Below, piece by piece: positions 11,453 to 22,568 of a DNA stretch of 64,000 nt (position 1 is its first letter; each line of letters begins with the position of its first letter). The notes below the pieces were generated by a model. The model searched no databases. It saw only the letters and a list, made by a program, of their open reading frames with translations, and had not been told where the DNA came from. This DNA comes from Bretschneidera sinensis (lineage: Eukaryota; Streptophyta; Magnoliopsida; Brassicales; Akaniaceae). The position numbers were made by a program, and so were the translations under genes. The DNA lies in the NCBI GenBank assembly GCA_023935145.1, contig CM043699.1, forward strand, positions 68,054,638 through 68,118,637, in the 5' to 3' direction.

Positions 11453-13200
11453 ATGCTTAGACCGAGAGATTTGCGAGGTAGATTCATTAGAGGACCCGAA
11501 ATAGAATTACCCTCTCCTTCCACGTCCGATATTGAAACCTCACCTAGATTAAACCATAGTGCACCCCTATCAGAGAATTTAGAAGATTTTGTTAACATGG
11601 TCGATAACCCTAATGAGAATGTTGCTAGGACACTTCAGGATTACCTCCACCCTACACACACAGCCACACCATCATGCATCATGCTTCCAGCCAATACTTG
11701 CCAACTAGAGTTTAAAATAGGGATGATACAGTTACTCCCTACATTTCATGGCTTGGATAATGAAAACCCATATGTGCACATTAGAGAGTTTGAGGAAGTA
11801 GTTGCGACTTTTCATAATCAAGATGAAACTCATGACATTATGAAACTTAAGTTCTTTCCTTTTGCCTTGAAGGATAAAGCTAAGAGTTGGCTATACTCAC
11901 TTAGACCACGATCTATAGGGTCGTGGACTGAGATGACTCGAATTTTCTTTAACAAATACTTTCCCCAACATAAGACCAACGCTTTAAAAAGGCAAATATG
12001 CACCTTTACACAAAAGGACAACGAGACTTTGTATCAGTCTTGGGAGAGATTTAAGAAGTTATTGAGTATGTTCCCTCATCATGGGTATGAGAACTGGCGC
12101 TTAGTGAGCTATTTTTATGAGGGACTTACATATAGAGAGCGCCAATTTGTAGAGATGATGTGTAATGGTGAATTCTTGGAGAAAGATCCTGATGAGGCCA
12201 TAGAGTACCTCAATGAGCTTGTTGAAAAAGCTCACACTTGGACTGGACCTAGTGCTACTGAAAGCACAAATAGGTCACGACCTATAGGGAACCCAAATGG
12301 TGGTGGAATTTACCACCTTAGGGAAGAGGATAACCTTAAGGCCAAGGTCGAGATGCTCACTAGGGAACTAGAGGTGTTAAAGACTAAAAGCTCAAAGCCA
12401 ACATAAGTAGCTAATAATACAGCGTCTTTGAAACCATGTTTTGTGTGTGGAAAGGTTGATCATCTCGCCCAAAAGTGTCCCACATTTGCTGAGATGAGAG
12501 GGATGTATGAGGAACAATGCAATGCCCTAAGCATGTACAAGAAGTCTTTGGCACCCTTCTCTGATACCTATAATCCGGGATGGCGAAATCACCCCAATTT
12601 TAGTTGGAAATCTGAAAACCAGCAGCTTGCACAACCCCCTGCACCATATCTTAACCATATCATGCACCTGTGTCTTCTAGGAATTCTTTAGAAGACACTT
12701 TACACGTTTTTATTGAGGCACAGGGTAAGACTAATAAAATACTTGAATCTTTAATTGTGCAGGTTGTTGAAGAACATAAGGATCTAAAGAGCCAAGTGTC
12801 CAAGTTGATGAGCTACGTGAGTGTGACTGAGCAAGGTAAGTTCCCTTCTCAAGCTCAGTCCACATCCCATGGTCAACACCTAGCACAAAAAAATTTGAAG
12901 GAGGTGAATGTCATTGAGACACTAAGTGGTAAGTCCTTGCACATCTCAACAACGAAAAAATCAGAGGATGTAGACGAAGGCCACCAAGCATACATGATTG
13001 ACTCATTCATAGACGAGGTCCAGCACCTTAATCCATTGGAGTCCACCCTCACCCATGGCCTCACAAGAGCATATATCGACTCAGAATTTGTGGATGTCAC
13101 TAATGACATCCTTAAGGCCTCTCAAAAGCATACAAGCACCAAATTTGGCAATGAAGTAGTGGCTGGTGCATTCAACCTTTGTTTTTCTAGGAGGGAATAA
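11453..13200 (+). pseudogene. gag: Gag of X unit 2 (stop and frameshift)
   Basis: It starts MLRPRDLRGRF at 11453 and is open for 317 residues through the Gag core (LLPTFHGL, FFNKYFPQHKT, QSWERFKKLLSMFPHHG) to a TAA at 12404-12406, where unit 1 has CAA. The same frame then carries an intact CX2CX4HX4C zinc knuckle (CFVCGKVDHLAQKC, from about 12434). A one-base deletion near 12650, relative to unit 1, shifts the rest to another frame that stays open from about 12670 to the stop at 13198-13200. The damage falls at different places from unit 1, so the two copies decayed independently. There is no pol. It belongs to the same Athila/Tat-like Gag family as 6398-8146. Confidence 0.85.
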
Positions 13201-14857
13201 GAGTGTCTAGCTGAAGACGTAAAACTTAGCCCTCATGGGAGGCACCCCATAACTTATCCTTTTTACTTTTATTGTTTTCATATTTCTTTTTCTTGTTTAT
13301 TGTTCATTTTTTTTTCTGTTTTCTAGTATTAACTTAGTATTTCTTTTTCAGGGATAAATATACAAAGCAGTTCAAATGGTGGAGCACAATTTTCAGTTTT
13401 CGTGCACTTTTGTGTACAAAGGTAGTTTCATTTACCTTCTCTTTGACATTGAGGCCAATGTAATTTTTCAGTTGGGGGTGGAGGAAACATATTCTTTTTC
13501 TTACATATTCTTTTTCTTTCATTGAACTACTTGGTACCATTCTTCGTTTTGTTTGTTTTTAGCATGCTTGGTGTTAGCCTTAGAGTTAATTCACATGTCA
13601 ATGATATAAACTTAATTGAGATAGCAGATAGCATGTAGAAGGACTTAAATTTTGCTTCGGTTTGAAATTAATTTAAGTATCAATCTTCATTTGGTTTGAG
13701 ACTCTAGTTTGTGGTAAGATTGTATGATTAGTCTTAAACATTTAAAGAAGCTTTATGTGTGATTATTTTGTGAATATTTTTGCAGTCTCGACAAGCTCTA
13801 GAACTTACTTGATAACCACTTGAGGCGAATTCCTAGAATGCACATTTCTTAGGATATGATATAGGCCATTTTTGGACCGTTTGAGCCTATAAAACCTACC
13901 ATTGCTATATTTACCACTAGTCACCTATTTGAGCCTTTTTCTTGAAAAAAAATTTGAGCATTGTTTCTTTAAAAAACCCATTTACTTACCCTTATGAGCC
14001 TAAAAATTTTATCTTTACCCTTCTTTTAAAAGAACTTAGTTGTACACATTTGTTGAGGAGCACTTAAGAGGAGTAAGGATGGAAACATGAGAAAAAATAT
14101 ATTATTACCATAACCCAAGTATATTAAAGGAGATAAGTTGGGGATTATGGAAAAGAAAAGAAAAATGAAAAAGGAGGTGAATGGTCTTATGCCAAAATAC
14201 GAAAGAAAAGAAAAGAAAAGAGAAGTGAATTATGGCAAAGAAAGAAGAAAAGAAAAGAAAAGTGATGATATGAGAAAAATGTTCGAAAAATGGTTGAAAA
14301 AGTTGGGTGTTGAAGTAATGTTATCAAGTGCTTAAAGTGGTTATGTTTAAAACTAAGAGATCGAGTTCTTTTACTTGTGAATCCTTCCCGTTCTTTCTTA
14401 ACCTTTACCTTAGCCTAACGTTACAAGCTTATTAAAGACCTATTGATCCAATGTAATGTGATTTTTCTACAATAGTGGAGAGTGGTTTGAAATGTAAGCC
14501 TATGGAGCTTGTTTTTGTGATTGATGTCACGCAATTTATCATGTTTTATAGGCCAAGACTTGTATTCATGAATGTTATGCATAAAGTCATCCGGATGTTC
14601 GAATTAATTGATTGTGGTAAGACGGATGATAAGAGTCAATAACGATTTTAAGATTGATGCTTGGATTACTTTTAGACTTAAGTGATATTTAATGATTCTA
14701 TGTGATGCGTATTATGTGCAATTTCTGAGACAAAAAATGCGAATTGCTCCTTGTTTAACACTAGCATTGCTTTACCTTGTTTTGATTCCAACCATAAAAT
14801 TCATTTCTCGGTTTCGCTTGAATTGCTAGGGACTAGCAATAAGCTAGTTGGAGGTTG
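13201..14857 (+). other. X unit 2 3' noncoding region
   Basis: It holds the shared post-gag motif (13205-13249), polypurine-like G runs, and a purine-rich low-complexity stretch at about 14140-14330. That stretch happens to be open for 65 Lys/Glu-rich residues, which I regard as chance. The polypurine tract AGTTGGAGGTTG ends at 14857. Confidence 0.7.
13205..13249 (+). promoter_or_regulatory. Shared post-coding motif, X unit 2
   Basis: The motif is complete here: GTCTAGCTGAAGACGTAAAA, then CTTAGCCCTCATGGGAGGCA, then CCCCA. Confidence 0.65.
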
Positions 14858-16318
14858 TGATGAGAGTCATAAAATGCACCTTAACAGTACTTAATTGTTA
14901 GCATTTTAGGGTTGATCTAGGTTTGAATTGCACTTTTATACCTTAACAACTTTAAAGTGTCATTCTTGGATCATTGAGCTATTTCGATGCATTTTCAGGT
15001 ACTTTAAGTTCAAAAGAGATGGAAAAGCTATCATTACTTTTAGCACAATGACTCGATGAACACCGGAGCGAAGGTTCACAAGTACTTGTTGGAAAGGATT
15101 TTCACTAAATTGCCAGAATTGCCCGTACAGATCAATTATTTTTGTAAATTAAAACTGTATTGATGTAAAAAGAACCAAGAGATGATCCATATATGCTTAG
15201 AAAGATCCGGAAGTCTATTTTCTGGAGAATTTTATGGCTCATAAAAATGATTTTTCTAGAGAAAGTTATGGCAGTTTTAGTAGATGAAGGTCAAGCTGGA
15301 AGATGCCTAGTGCGCTCGAGCGCACCAAGCCTTCGATCGATCGCAAGTGCGCACTCGCGACATCCCACATCGGTCAGAAATACCTTGCAGTGCACCATAG
15401 TGCGCTCAATTGCACCGTGTTGCGATTGAGCGCACACGGGCAATATCCCACATCGGAATGGAAACACATTGCACTTCGGGAATTCCCCTATAAAAACCCC
15501 ACTTCACTCCATCTTTTGGAATCATCTGGGAGTGAATCCAAAGGGCCTTTATGAGAAATCCAGAGGGCCTTTAGGAGGAAAATTAGAGGCCGAAGGCTGG
15601 GGAAAACACCATGAAGGTTGACACACTCTCCCTAATGGCCAACTAATCTCCAAGCAAGGCGAAGGGATGAATCCCTAGGTGTAGTTATTCTTACTTTCTA
15701 GTCTTAATTCATTGTAATTTGGATTTATTATTATTATTAAACATTGTTATGATTTACTCTTTGATTTAATTAGAAGATTTCCTATTAATCCGATGATTGC
15801 ATGCTTCTCCTAGATATAAGTCTAGTCATGCTCTTCTTATATCAATTTGTTTGGATGTGATTGAGTCCGGTAGATTTATCTTTTAGGTTTGTCCATTGCT
15901 GCAATATTGTCATTTAGATATATTGTTGTCTCTTGATAAATCTATAAGATAAGTCATGTGTGCTTAACTCGAAAGTAAAGGGTAATTCATATCAATTACA
16001 TTAGGGTTTATACATGCACTTTAATTGAATATTTGTCGATTGCTTGTTTGGGATGTGAAACTTGCAATCGAGATAAAAACAATTGAGTCAAGTTAGAATT
16101 AGGGCAACGAACCTAGGGAGGATTCCCATAACCTTGTTGTTTCTTCATTATATCCATCAATCTATTTACATAATTTGCTCATAACTCAGATTCTTTCATT
16201 TAATCTTTTATCGTTTGTGTTAAGGTTCACACCTTCTTTTGTAGTTAACTTGTTTCCCTGTGGAATCGACACCCCAAAGCTGTGCTACAACTACCGCATT
16301 ACTCTTTGGGCGTAATCA
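14858..16318 (+). mobile_element. X LTR 3 (3')
   Basis: TGATGAGAGTCATAAAATGC to GCGTAATCA, 1461 bp, followed by GTTGA. CG-rich palindromes at about 15310-15435 include TGCGCTCGAGCGCA and the palindromic core CGATCGATCG. Confidence 0.9.
15445..15495 (+). promoter_or_regulatory. USE plus TATA promoter, X LTR 3
   Basis: ATCCCACATCG at 15445-15455 and TATAAAA at 15489-15495, 33 nt apart. Confidence 0.78.
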
Positions 16319-16323
16319 GTTGA

Positions 16324-16651
16324 ATTAGGGTATTCGTTGTGATTTGTATAATGGTGGATTCATGGATTTATTTGATAGATTACTTTTATATAGAACATGA
16401 AAATGTATGCTTTACTTTGTTGGGGTGGATTCAGAAACTTTAGTATCTTTATTATTTGTTTCAAATCAATTTAGTTTAAGTTTATATTTTTTTTGCAAGA
16501 TACAATCCAAAAATTTGGAACTAGGTTAAAATAGGTTTAGTTTAGATAAAAATCCATTCTCACGATGCAATTCCCTGTGGATTCGACCCCGCACATGTAC
16601 ACACTATTGCAAACGACTCGTGCGCATGCGAGTAATTTAAAACTCACAAGA
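16324..16651 (+). mobile_element. Y1 5' LTR, second part
   Basis: The Y LTR text resumes after the right GTTGA (ATTAGGGTATTCG) and ends ACTCACAAGA, where other Y LTRs read ACTCACAACA or ACTCATAACA. The primer site follows. Confidence 0.88.
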
Positions 16652-16657
16652 AATTTT

Positions 16658-16675
16658 TGACGCCGTTGCCAGGGA
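16658..16675 (+). other. Primer-binding site, Y1
   Basis: TGACGCCGTTGCCAGGGA is the tRNA-Asp complement with two differences, six bases after the LTR end. Confidence 0.82.
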
Positions 16676-16835
16676 GTTATTTTGTTTGTGAAAATTAAAT
16701 TTTTTTTTGAATTGATTTATTTTTCTACTAGTTTAGTTAGCATTTTTATTTCATTTTTATTTTTGTAATTTTATTTTATTTTATTTGTTTCTATTTGCAA
16801 TTGCCTATAAAAAAATTAAAAATTAAATATAAAAA

Positions 16836-17482
16836 ATGGTGGATGAATCAAGCATCGAGGACCCCTTGGAGGCATGTTTTGCTCAGTTTGGAGAGGATTT
16901 GGATTTGGATAAATTACTTGAGCAAGCGAATGCTATTTTGGAGTCTGCTCCTCGGGTGAGCAGTGAGACAGAAGAGACTGTGGATGAATCCAGCATTGAG
17001 GACCCCCTGGAGGCATGTTTTGCTCAGTTTGGAGAGGATTTGGATTTGGATAAGTTACTTGAGCAAGCGAATGCCATTTTGGAGTATGCTCCTTGGGAGA
17101 GTAGTGAGACAGAGGATATCACAGCACCTGAGCCCCCCAACAAGGAACTTAAGCCTTTACCGGACAATCTTAAGTATAAGTTCTTAGGTCTAATAGAGTC
17201 TTTGCTTGTGATGATAGCTTCAAATTTGGTTACTGCTCAAGAGGAGAAGAACCTGGTGCTTAATTGGGGAAGTGTCATTTTATGGTAAAGTAAAGTATTG
17301 TACTTGGGCACGTCATATCTCATCAAGGGATTGAGGTCAACAAAGCGAAGGTGGACCTGATTTCCAACCTTCCACCCCAATGTATAGTGAAGCAGGTTCG
17401 TTCTTTTCTGGGCAATGCAAAATTCTACAGGCAATTTATCCAAGATTTCAGCAAGATCACCAGGCCCTTGTGCAAGTTGTGA
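16836..17482 (+). pseudogene. Y1 Gag-RT remnant (internally deleted)
   Basis: The ATG at 16836 opens two tandem 46-residue acidic repeats (DESSIEDPLEACFAQFGEDL, then DLDKLLEQANAILE). Next is the start of an Athila/Tat-type Pol region (PNKELKPLPDNLKYKFLG). After AQEEKN the text jumps to the end of RT (LVLNW, then HFMV after a one-base shift near 17266). It continues with LGHVISHQGIEV and SFLGNAKFYRQF to RPLCKL and a stop at 17480-17482. Most of Gag, the protease, the RT core, RNase H and integrase are absent. A TAA also lies just after the shift. It cannot make an enzyme. The stop abuts the shared post-coding motif. Confidence 0.8.
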
Positions 17483-17529
17483 GTCTGGCTGAAGACGTTA
17501 AACTTAACGCTCATGGGAGGCAACCCACA
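17483..17529 (+). promoter_or_regulatory. Shared post-coding motif, Y1
   Basis: GTCTGGCTGAAGACGTTAAA, then CTTAACGCTCATGGGAGGCA, then ACCCA. Confidence 0.65.
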
Positions 17530-18174
17530 GCATATCTTTTATTGTTTTTTTTTTATATTTCTTGTTACTGTTTATTTTTAGTATTTTTTGTTTTCCAGTA
17601 TTACTTTGGTAATTGTTTTTCAGGGACAACACGTACTTCAGTTCAAGTTTGGTGGTATGCTATGAGCCATACCAGTCCAGCTAGTTCTCTATCTCCCAGG
17701 TCAGCTCTTTCCATATTATTCACACATTGGGGACACTGTGTACTTTAAGTTTGGGGGTATGGGAGACACATTCACACATAATTTGTCCCATTTTTATATA
17801 TATTATTGAAAAGATAAATGCATGTTCATGATTGTTTTGAAATTTTGGTTGATTTAAACAAATACTGTGATGTGATTTCATTAGTGAGCTTAAAATTTTG
17901 AACACATGATCTGATAATAGAGTTTTGAAGTTTAGCTACTTACTTCAGGCATTCAAGAATTCACATGTTTGATTTAATCTGACTCGAGCACATTAGCACA
18001 TAATTATGTGAGGGATGATATGTGATTTTCATGTGTATGTTTCCATGGCTTAACTGAAACTGGATGACTTGTTAGATGAACACTTTGGCATAAAAAAATA
18101 GAAAAAAATGCTCATAATGATCATTAATAAACTTTTCGCTGAGTAACTGGACCTCTTGCCTCAGTAAATAGTAA
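17530..18174 (+). other. Y1 3' noncoding region, first part
   Basis: No gene is seen. It has polypurine-like tracts AAGTTTGGTGGTATG (17645) and AAGTTTGGGGGTATG (17747), and the first part of a GAGTAACTGGACCTCTTGCC module that W has interrupted. Confidence 0.7.
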
Positions 18175-18179
18175 GTGTT

Positions 18180-19495
18180 TGTTGGGCCGATTATCTACCT
18201 AAATTAATATGCAAATAATCACACTCATTTTACTTGCAAGTGCACAAGGTCTGTGGTGGCATAGTGTGCAAGTGCGAGATCATTTCCACAGGAATTGGTG
18301 AATTTTTTTCTAGGACTAATTTCTTTAAGTTTAAAAAGAGAAATAATAGTTGATTATGAGTGAATAACAATAATGAGAATATAGGACTACGATATCCACC
18401 TTAATTATACTTTCCCACCAAGTAAAGTTTCAATGCTCTAGCCTTATCATGAATATCTAATGGTTGCCAACCTAAGGGCTTGGTCCACACCTTAGGCTAT
18501 TAATCTCCCTATGCAACGAGTTAGGCATGGTGTATACTCTAACTCTTTTCTTTCTTAAGGGATTCAGCATGGGTGTATACTGAGTTGTTCCTTAAGAGAG
18601 CATGAGGGCTGTGGAGATCGGCAACCACACAGGACCTAGGGCTTGGTCTGCTCCCAGTTTTTCATGTTGATTAACCCGAGAATCCGGTGTGGATATCTCT
18701 TGTTACTAATGTCGAACCCAGGACTTGGTCATCCAAATTGATCCGACTAACCTATCCATACCACATGCATATGTTGATCAGGCACACACATACGAGGAAT
18801 TTAAAAACAAACAGGTATTAATCAAGTTAAACATTCAGACAGGACTATAGCAAAGATAGTCAATGAATAAATATGTGGAAAAGCATAACTAGGGCTTCAA
18901 TCGAGCCCTATAGGTGTTTAGTTACACATGCTAAGTAGAATAAACATGCTAAACATTATGAAAATAAAAATTGGAAACTAAAACCGAAGAAACTCGAGAA
19001 ACGAGTCATCAATTCTTCTCCTAAGCTCTCTACTTCGAGTCTAGAACAAAAGATAAACTAAAAGGAAGATAAGCTCCTCAAAAAGGAGATATGATTTCTG
19101 TGTTTTACAAGTCTATTTATAGGGTTCTAAGGACACTTAGAAACCCTAATTTCCAAAATAGGGCCCTAACCCTAATTTTCAAAACAGGTGCTGCCGTTTT
19201 ACTGTTCACTGTCGTACGTGTGCGCTTGATCGCGAGCAGAGTGCGCTCGATCGCAAAGTTGCGCTCGATTGCCCTTCCTGGTGCGCTCGATTGCACTCCG
19301 TATAGTATCTGTTCCAGGTTTTCCAGTTTTCTTCCTTTTAAGCTCCAAAAGCTTCCAAAATGCTTCATTTTCTTCATAGACCTATAAAAATCATGTAAAA
19401 CACAAAAATGAAGTAAAATGGACTAAAATAACATAAACTAGGGCTTAACAAATGTAAATTACGGGGCTTAAATATGAATATTTAAACTCCTATCA
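18180..19495 (-). mobile_element. W 3' LTR
   Basis: In minus orientation it runs TGATAGGAGTTTAAATATTC to CGGCCCAACA, 1316 bp. It has a TATAAATA box at 19114-19121 and CG-rich palindromes at 19207-19290. No USE is seen. Confidence 0.88.
19114..19166 (-). promoter_or_regulatory. W LTR promoter: TATA, telo-box, GGGCCC
   Basis: On the minus strand TATAAATA (19114-19121) lies downstream of a telo-box (AAACCCTAA on the plus strand, 19141-19149) and GGGCCC (19161-19166) flanked by a second CCCTAA run. Telo-boxes and GGGCC 'site II' elements are known in plant growth-related promoters. The same arrangement is in the 5' LTR at about 25272-25297. Confidence 0.55.
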
Positions 19496-19512
19496 CACCC
19501 CCAAACTTACAT
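19496..19512 (-). other. W polypurine tract
   Basis: The minus strand reads GTAAGTTTGGGGGTG directly before the LTR start TGATAGG. Confidence 0.8.
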
Positions 19513-20365
19513 ATTGCTAGTCCCTTAGCAATACAAAACTAAAGACTATGACGTGAATGCTCAATGCTTACTGAGGCAAAAGGCCCAGTTACTTAGTGAA
19601 AATTTCCATTATGATCATTAAGGGCTTACTTCCCACTTTTTGACGTGAACACTCAATGCTTACTGAGGCAAGAGGCCCAGTTACTCAGTGGAAAGTTCTT
19701 TAATGATTTTTAGAAGCCTTTTGAATTTTTTTTTGCATGATGATTATTTTTCTTTATTTTTTTTATGCCAAAGGATTTTTTTCAACAAATTATCCGATTA
19801 CAGTTTAGGTAATGGAAGTAATACAGAAGAATTACATATCATAACCCACACAGATGCGTGCTAAATGTGCTTGTGCAAATTTGGATCAAACTCGTGAGTT
19901 CTTAGGTGCCTTGAGGTAGGTAACTAAACTTTGTAAAACTCCTATTGCAAGACTATGTGTTCTAGCTTTTAAACTTACTAATGAAGTGTTATCAAAATTT
20001 TAAATCAACCAGAATTTTTGTTTATCAAAAGAACATGCATTTATATTCCTAAAAAAAAAAAACTGCGACTTAGTGTGTGCGTATGTGTTTTAAGCGCGTG
20101 TGTGATAGTATCTAGTATCTCCCACTATCCCCAAACTTAAAATGCACATTGTCCCCAATGTGTGTGGCATGGAAAGATCTGACCTGGGAGATGGAGAACT
20201 AGGTTGTTTGCTTGCTTGTATACGCCCTCAAACTTGAACTGGATGCACGCACTAAGTACCTGACAAAGGAAAACAAACGTTGTTCCGTGAAACAAAATAG
20301 AAATAGTAGACATGTAAATATGATTATAAATAAACAAAAAGTACTAAAATGAAAAGGATATGTCT
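19513..20365 (-). other. W 3' noncoding region
   Basis: No gene is seen. There are two tandem copies of the module containing TTACTGAGGCAAGAGGCCCA (near 19570 and 19665), and polypurine-like tracts on the minus strand near 20129 and 20225. Confidence 0.7.
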
Positions 20366-20409
20366 GGGGTGCCTCTCATGAGCGCTAAGTTTAATGTCTT
20401 CAGCCAGAC
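20366..20409 (-). promoter_or_regulatory. Shared post-coding motif, W
   Basis: The minus strand reads GTCTGGCTGAAGACATTAAA, then CTTAGCGCTCATGAGAGGCA, then CCCCA. Confidence 0.65.
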
Positions 20410-20663
20410 TGGGAATCTCCTCACTGCTGATCATCAGTTGGTGCAGTCGAGAAGGTATCGGGTGCAGGAGGTAAACGGTTAAGGATGGCCTGCAGCATCG
20501 CCTCTTATCGTGTGAACTGTGCCTCTAACCTATCGATCCGTTGATGGATCAAATTAGCTGCCTCACGATCCTCTCGACGAATGTCGAATAGCTCACAGCG
20601 GAAAGAAGATAGCTCATCTAGGAGATGCTGATACTCCATGGAGCCCATGTCTGTATGATCCCA

Positions 20664-21611
20664 TCAAAGGCTCACCGGTGGATGCTCGGCCTCCATCGGA
20701 TCATCCACTATCAGATCATCGACAACAAGCTCGGTGGGAGGAATCTGTGCCCGGGGTCCTCGAGGCATGTGTGACTGGCTGAGGCTCCACTGTGCTCTCC
20801 CAAAGGAAGAATGGTCACTAACCGCGCCATCTACAGAGGATCCTCGAATCCCCTTCTTCTTGAAGATATAACTAAGCAAGAAGGGGAAAGGAAGACCCCA
20901 AGCATTAGCTGTGGTCGTCTGCTAGTTATGTACCCCATCCCAAAACTTGTGAATCTGACTCCATATAACCGGTGGGATAGAGTACCAATGACCCCGATGA
21001 AAAGCATAGAGGGCTTGTAAGAACTGATCTCGCCTCTGTGTCTTGTGCCCAAGGGGACACACATTCCGCTGTAGGACTGAGTCGATGAACCATAGACGGG
21101 GTGGCAACCTCGATCGGCTCCCCGCATTGTTGTGGCGGTCAGCATACTGCCCCGCACACATGTGCTCAATGATGTGTGGGAGAGGGAATGAGTCAGGCTG
21201 CTCCTCTATGTGGCTGTCCTCGGGTGGGGACTCATCGCAGCATTGTAGAGAGCTGGCTATGTCAATGGTGGTCAGCTCAATGAATCGGCCCTGGACTGAA
21301 GAAGATAGGATCTCCGGCCTGGTGCAGTCATAGGTCAGGTTCTCGTAGAAATTGACCACAAATCGAATATATGTTGTCGAGCAGGCTGGCTTAAATAGCC
21401 GCTTAAGTCCTCGGCGCTTGAATTCTTGGACTGCCCACCTCGTGGTGTCCAAAGTCAAGTCCTCTTCGATATTAAATGTAGTCTCAAGTAGTACCTCACA
21501 CTGTTCGAAGCTGGGCCGGGATGTCAGAGGATGACTGCTTGAAGCTCGGGAGGTGGAAGCCATGTTTTCATAATCTAGGTAAGTGCTACTGTCAAAATTG
21601 CGCTCGATCAC
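20664..21611 (-). pseudogene. W extra ORF, plant transposon protein-like
   Basis: The minus ORF opens at 21611 (MIERNFDSSTY), runs 229 residues to a TAG at 20922-20924, and continues open in the same frame to 20664. The layout RFVVNFYENLTYD, a basic middle part (WFIDSVLQRNVCPLGHKTQR) and a late LPFPFLLSYIFKKKGI helix resembles the 'putative plant transposon protein' (Transposase_32) domain found as an extra ORF in plant Gypsy elements. The LPFP helix lies just beyond the stop, so the stop truncates the domain; I read it as a mutated CAG. The C-terminal tail (about 85 residues) is Pro/Glu-rich with no known motif. Function is unknown. The family assignment comes from pattern memory, not a search. 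Confidence 0.55.
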
Positions 21612-22568
21612 TTGGTATTATGCGCTCGATCGCACAAGGAGTAATGTGCTCGATCGTTAGTGCCTAGCACTCGATCGCACTTAGTCAGGCACTTTGTCGA
21701 ACACTTGATGTGCACCAAAACCAAAAGCTGTAGAATGTTTCACGCCCTTGATTCAAACCTCCATGTGTATAGAGGAGGGTAACGTATATGCAAGGAAATG
21801 TGGTGGATCGGTGGTGGTTTTAGGTGGTGAGGTGGTGGTGTGGTGGATGAGGCTTGAGTGCAGTGATCGTGCACATCTTAGGGCGAGAGGAAGCAAGTGC
21901 GATTTTTAGGGTGTATGGTGCGTTAGAGCGTAAATGAGAGAAAGAAAGGAAGCTGTGTATAATATGTACGTGCACTCCCTGCCTCGATTACGCTCGAGCG
22001 GATTTGCTGCGTGTGCTCGATCGCATGATGCGCAAGTGCATAAAGTATTGCGCTCGTTCGTAATGCAGGGTGAGGTGGCGCTCGAGCGCATGAGGTATGC
22101 GCTCGATCGCATGCCAGAAATTTGATATATTGTAAAAGCATAAAGAAATGAGGAAAAGCAAAAAAAATATGGAACTGATACAGTCTTACCAATTTGTAGT
22201 GGCCTCAGTACCACTTACCGTGATAGAGGCACTTGAGCTATAAACTGAGCAATTGGATTTGCTCAAGTGCTCTATGGTTGCTATTAAGGCTATGTTTTGT
22301 GAAGAGGACACTTAGGGCCCTCATCGGGTGAGTCTAGTGCCTTGGACAGCTGCTTTGTTTCCAATCGTGGTGCCTAGTCTTTAAAACAAGGAGAAACAAT
22401 GTTAGTAAGTGCCAGATTTTTAACATTACACTTCTTACTTGAGAGTTTGGGTATGATCGTGAGAGTGTGCATAGCTCCATGAGTATTTGAGTTTACCTTA
22501 TCTTTTTCTGGCCTACTGTCTAATCTTGTAGTGGCATGGCTGGGGATAGTCCTTAATGGATCAGTGAA
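21612..22568 (-). other. W spacer between protease and extra ORF
   Basis: No convincing coding sequence is seen, although RT, RNase H and integrase would lie here in a complete element. CG-rich palindromes cluster at about 21600-21690 and 21985-22110 (TGCGCTCGATCGCA, GCGCTCGAGCGCA). Confidence 0.65.

Larger units (their letters stand above)
4689..16318 (+). mobile_element. Tandem X array: LTR-gag-LTR-gag-LTR
   Basis: Three LTRs of 1457-1461 bp (4689-6145, 9739-11199, 14858-16318) separate two internal regions of about 3.6 kb in the same orientation. One GTTGA duplication brackets the whole array. Each internal region has a tRNA-Asp primer site, one gag and a polypurine tract before the next LTR, and no protease, RT, RNase H or integrase. 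Such Gag-only LTR elements are known in plants as TR-GAG. The layout is that expected from unequal recombination between the two LTRs of one insertion. Confidence 0.92.

Noticed and set aside
14138..14335. 65-residue Lys/Glu-rich ORF
   Set aside because: Low-complexity purine run in the X 3' noncoding region. The equivalent place in unit 1 is not open.
4163..15495. Real U-snRNA or U6 genes downstream of the USE/TATA pairs
   Set aside because: The text after the TATA boxes is LTR R/U5 without snRNA sequence, and the spacing is Pol II type. Promoter resemblance only.
20664..21611. Envelope-like protein in W
   Set aside because: No signal peptide or transmembrane helix visible. The pattern fits the plant transposon protein-like extra ORF better.
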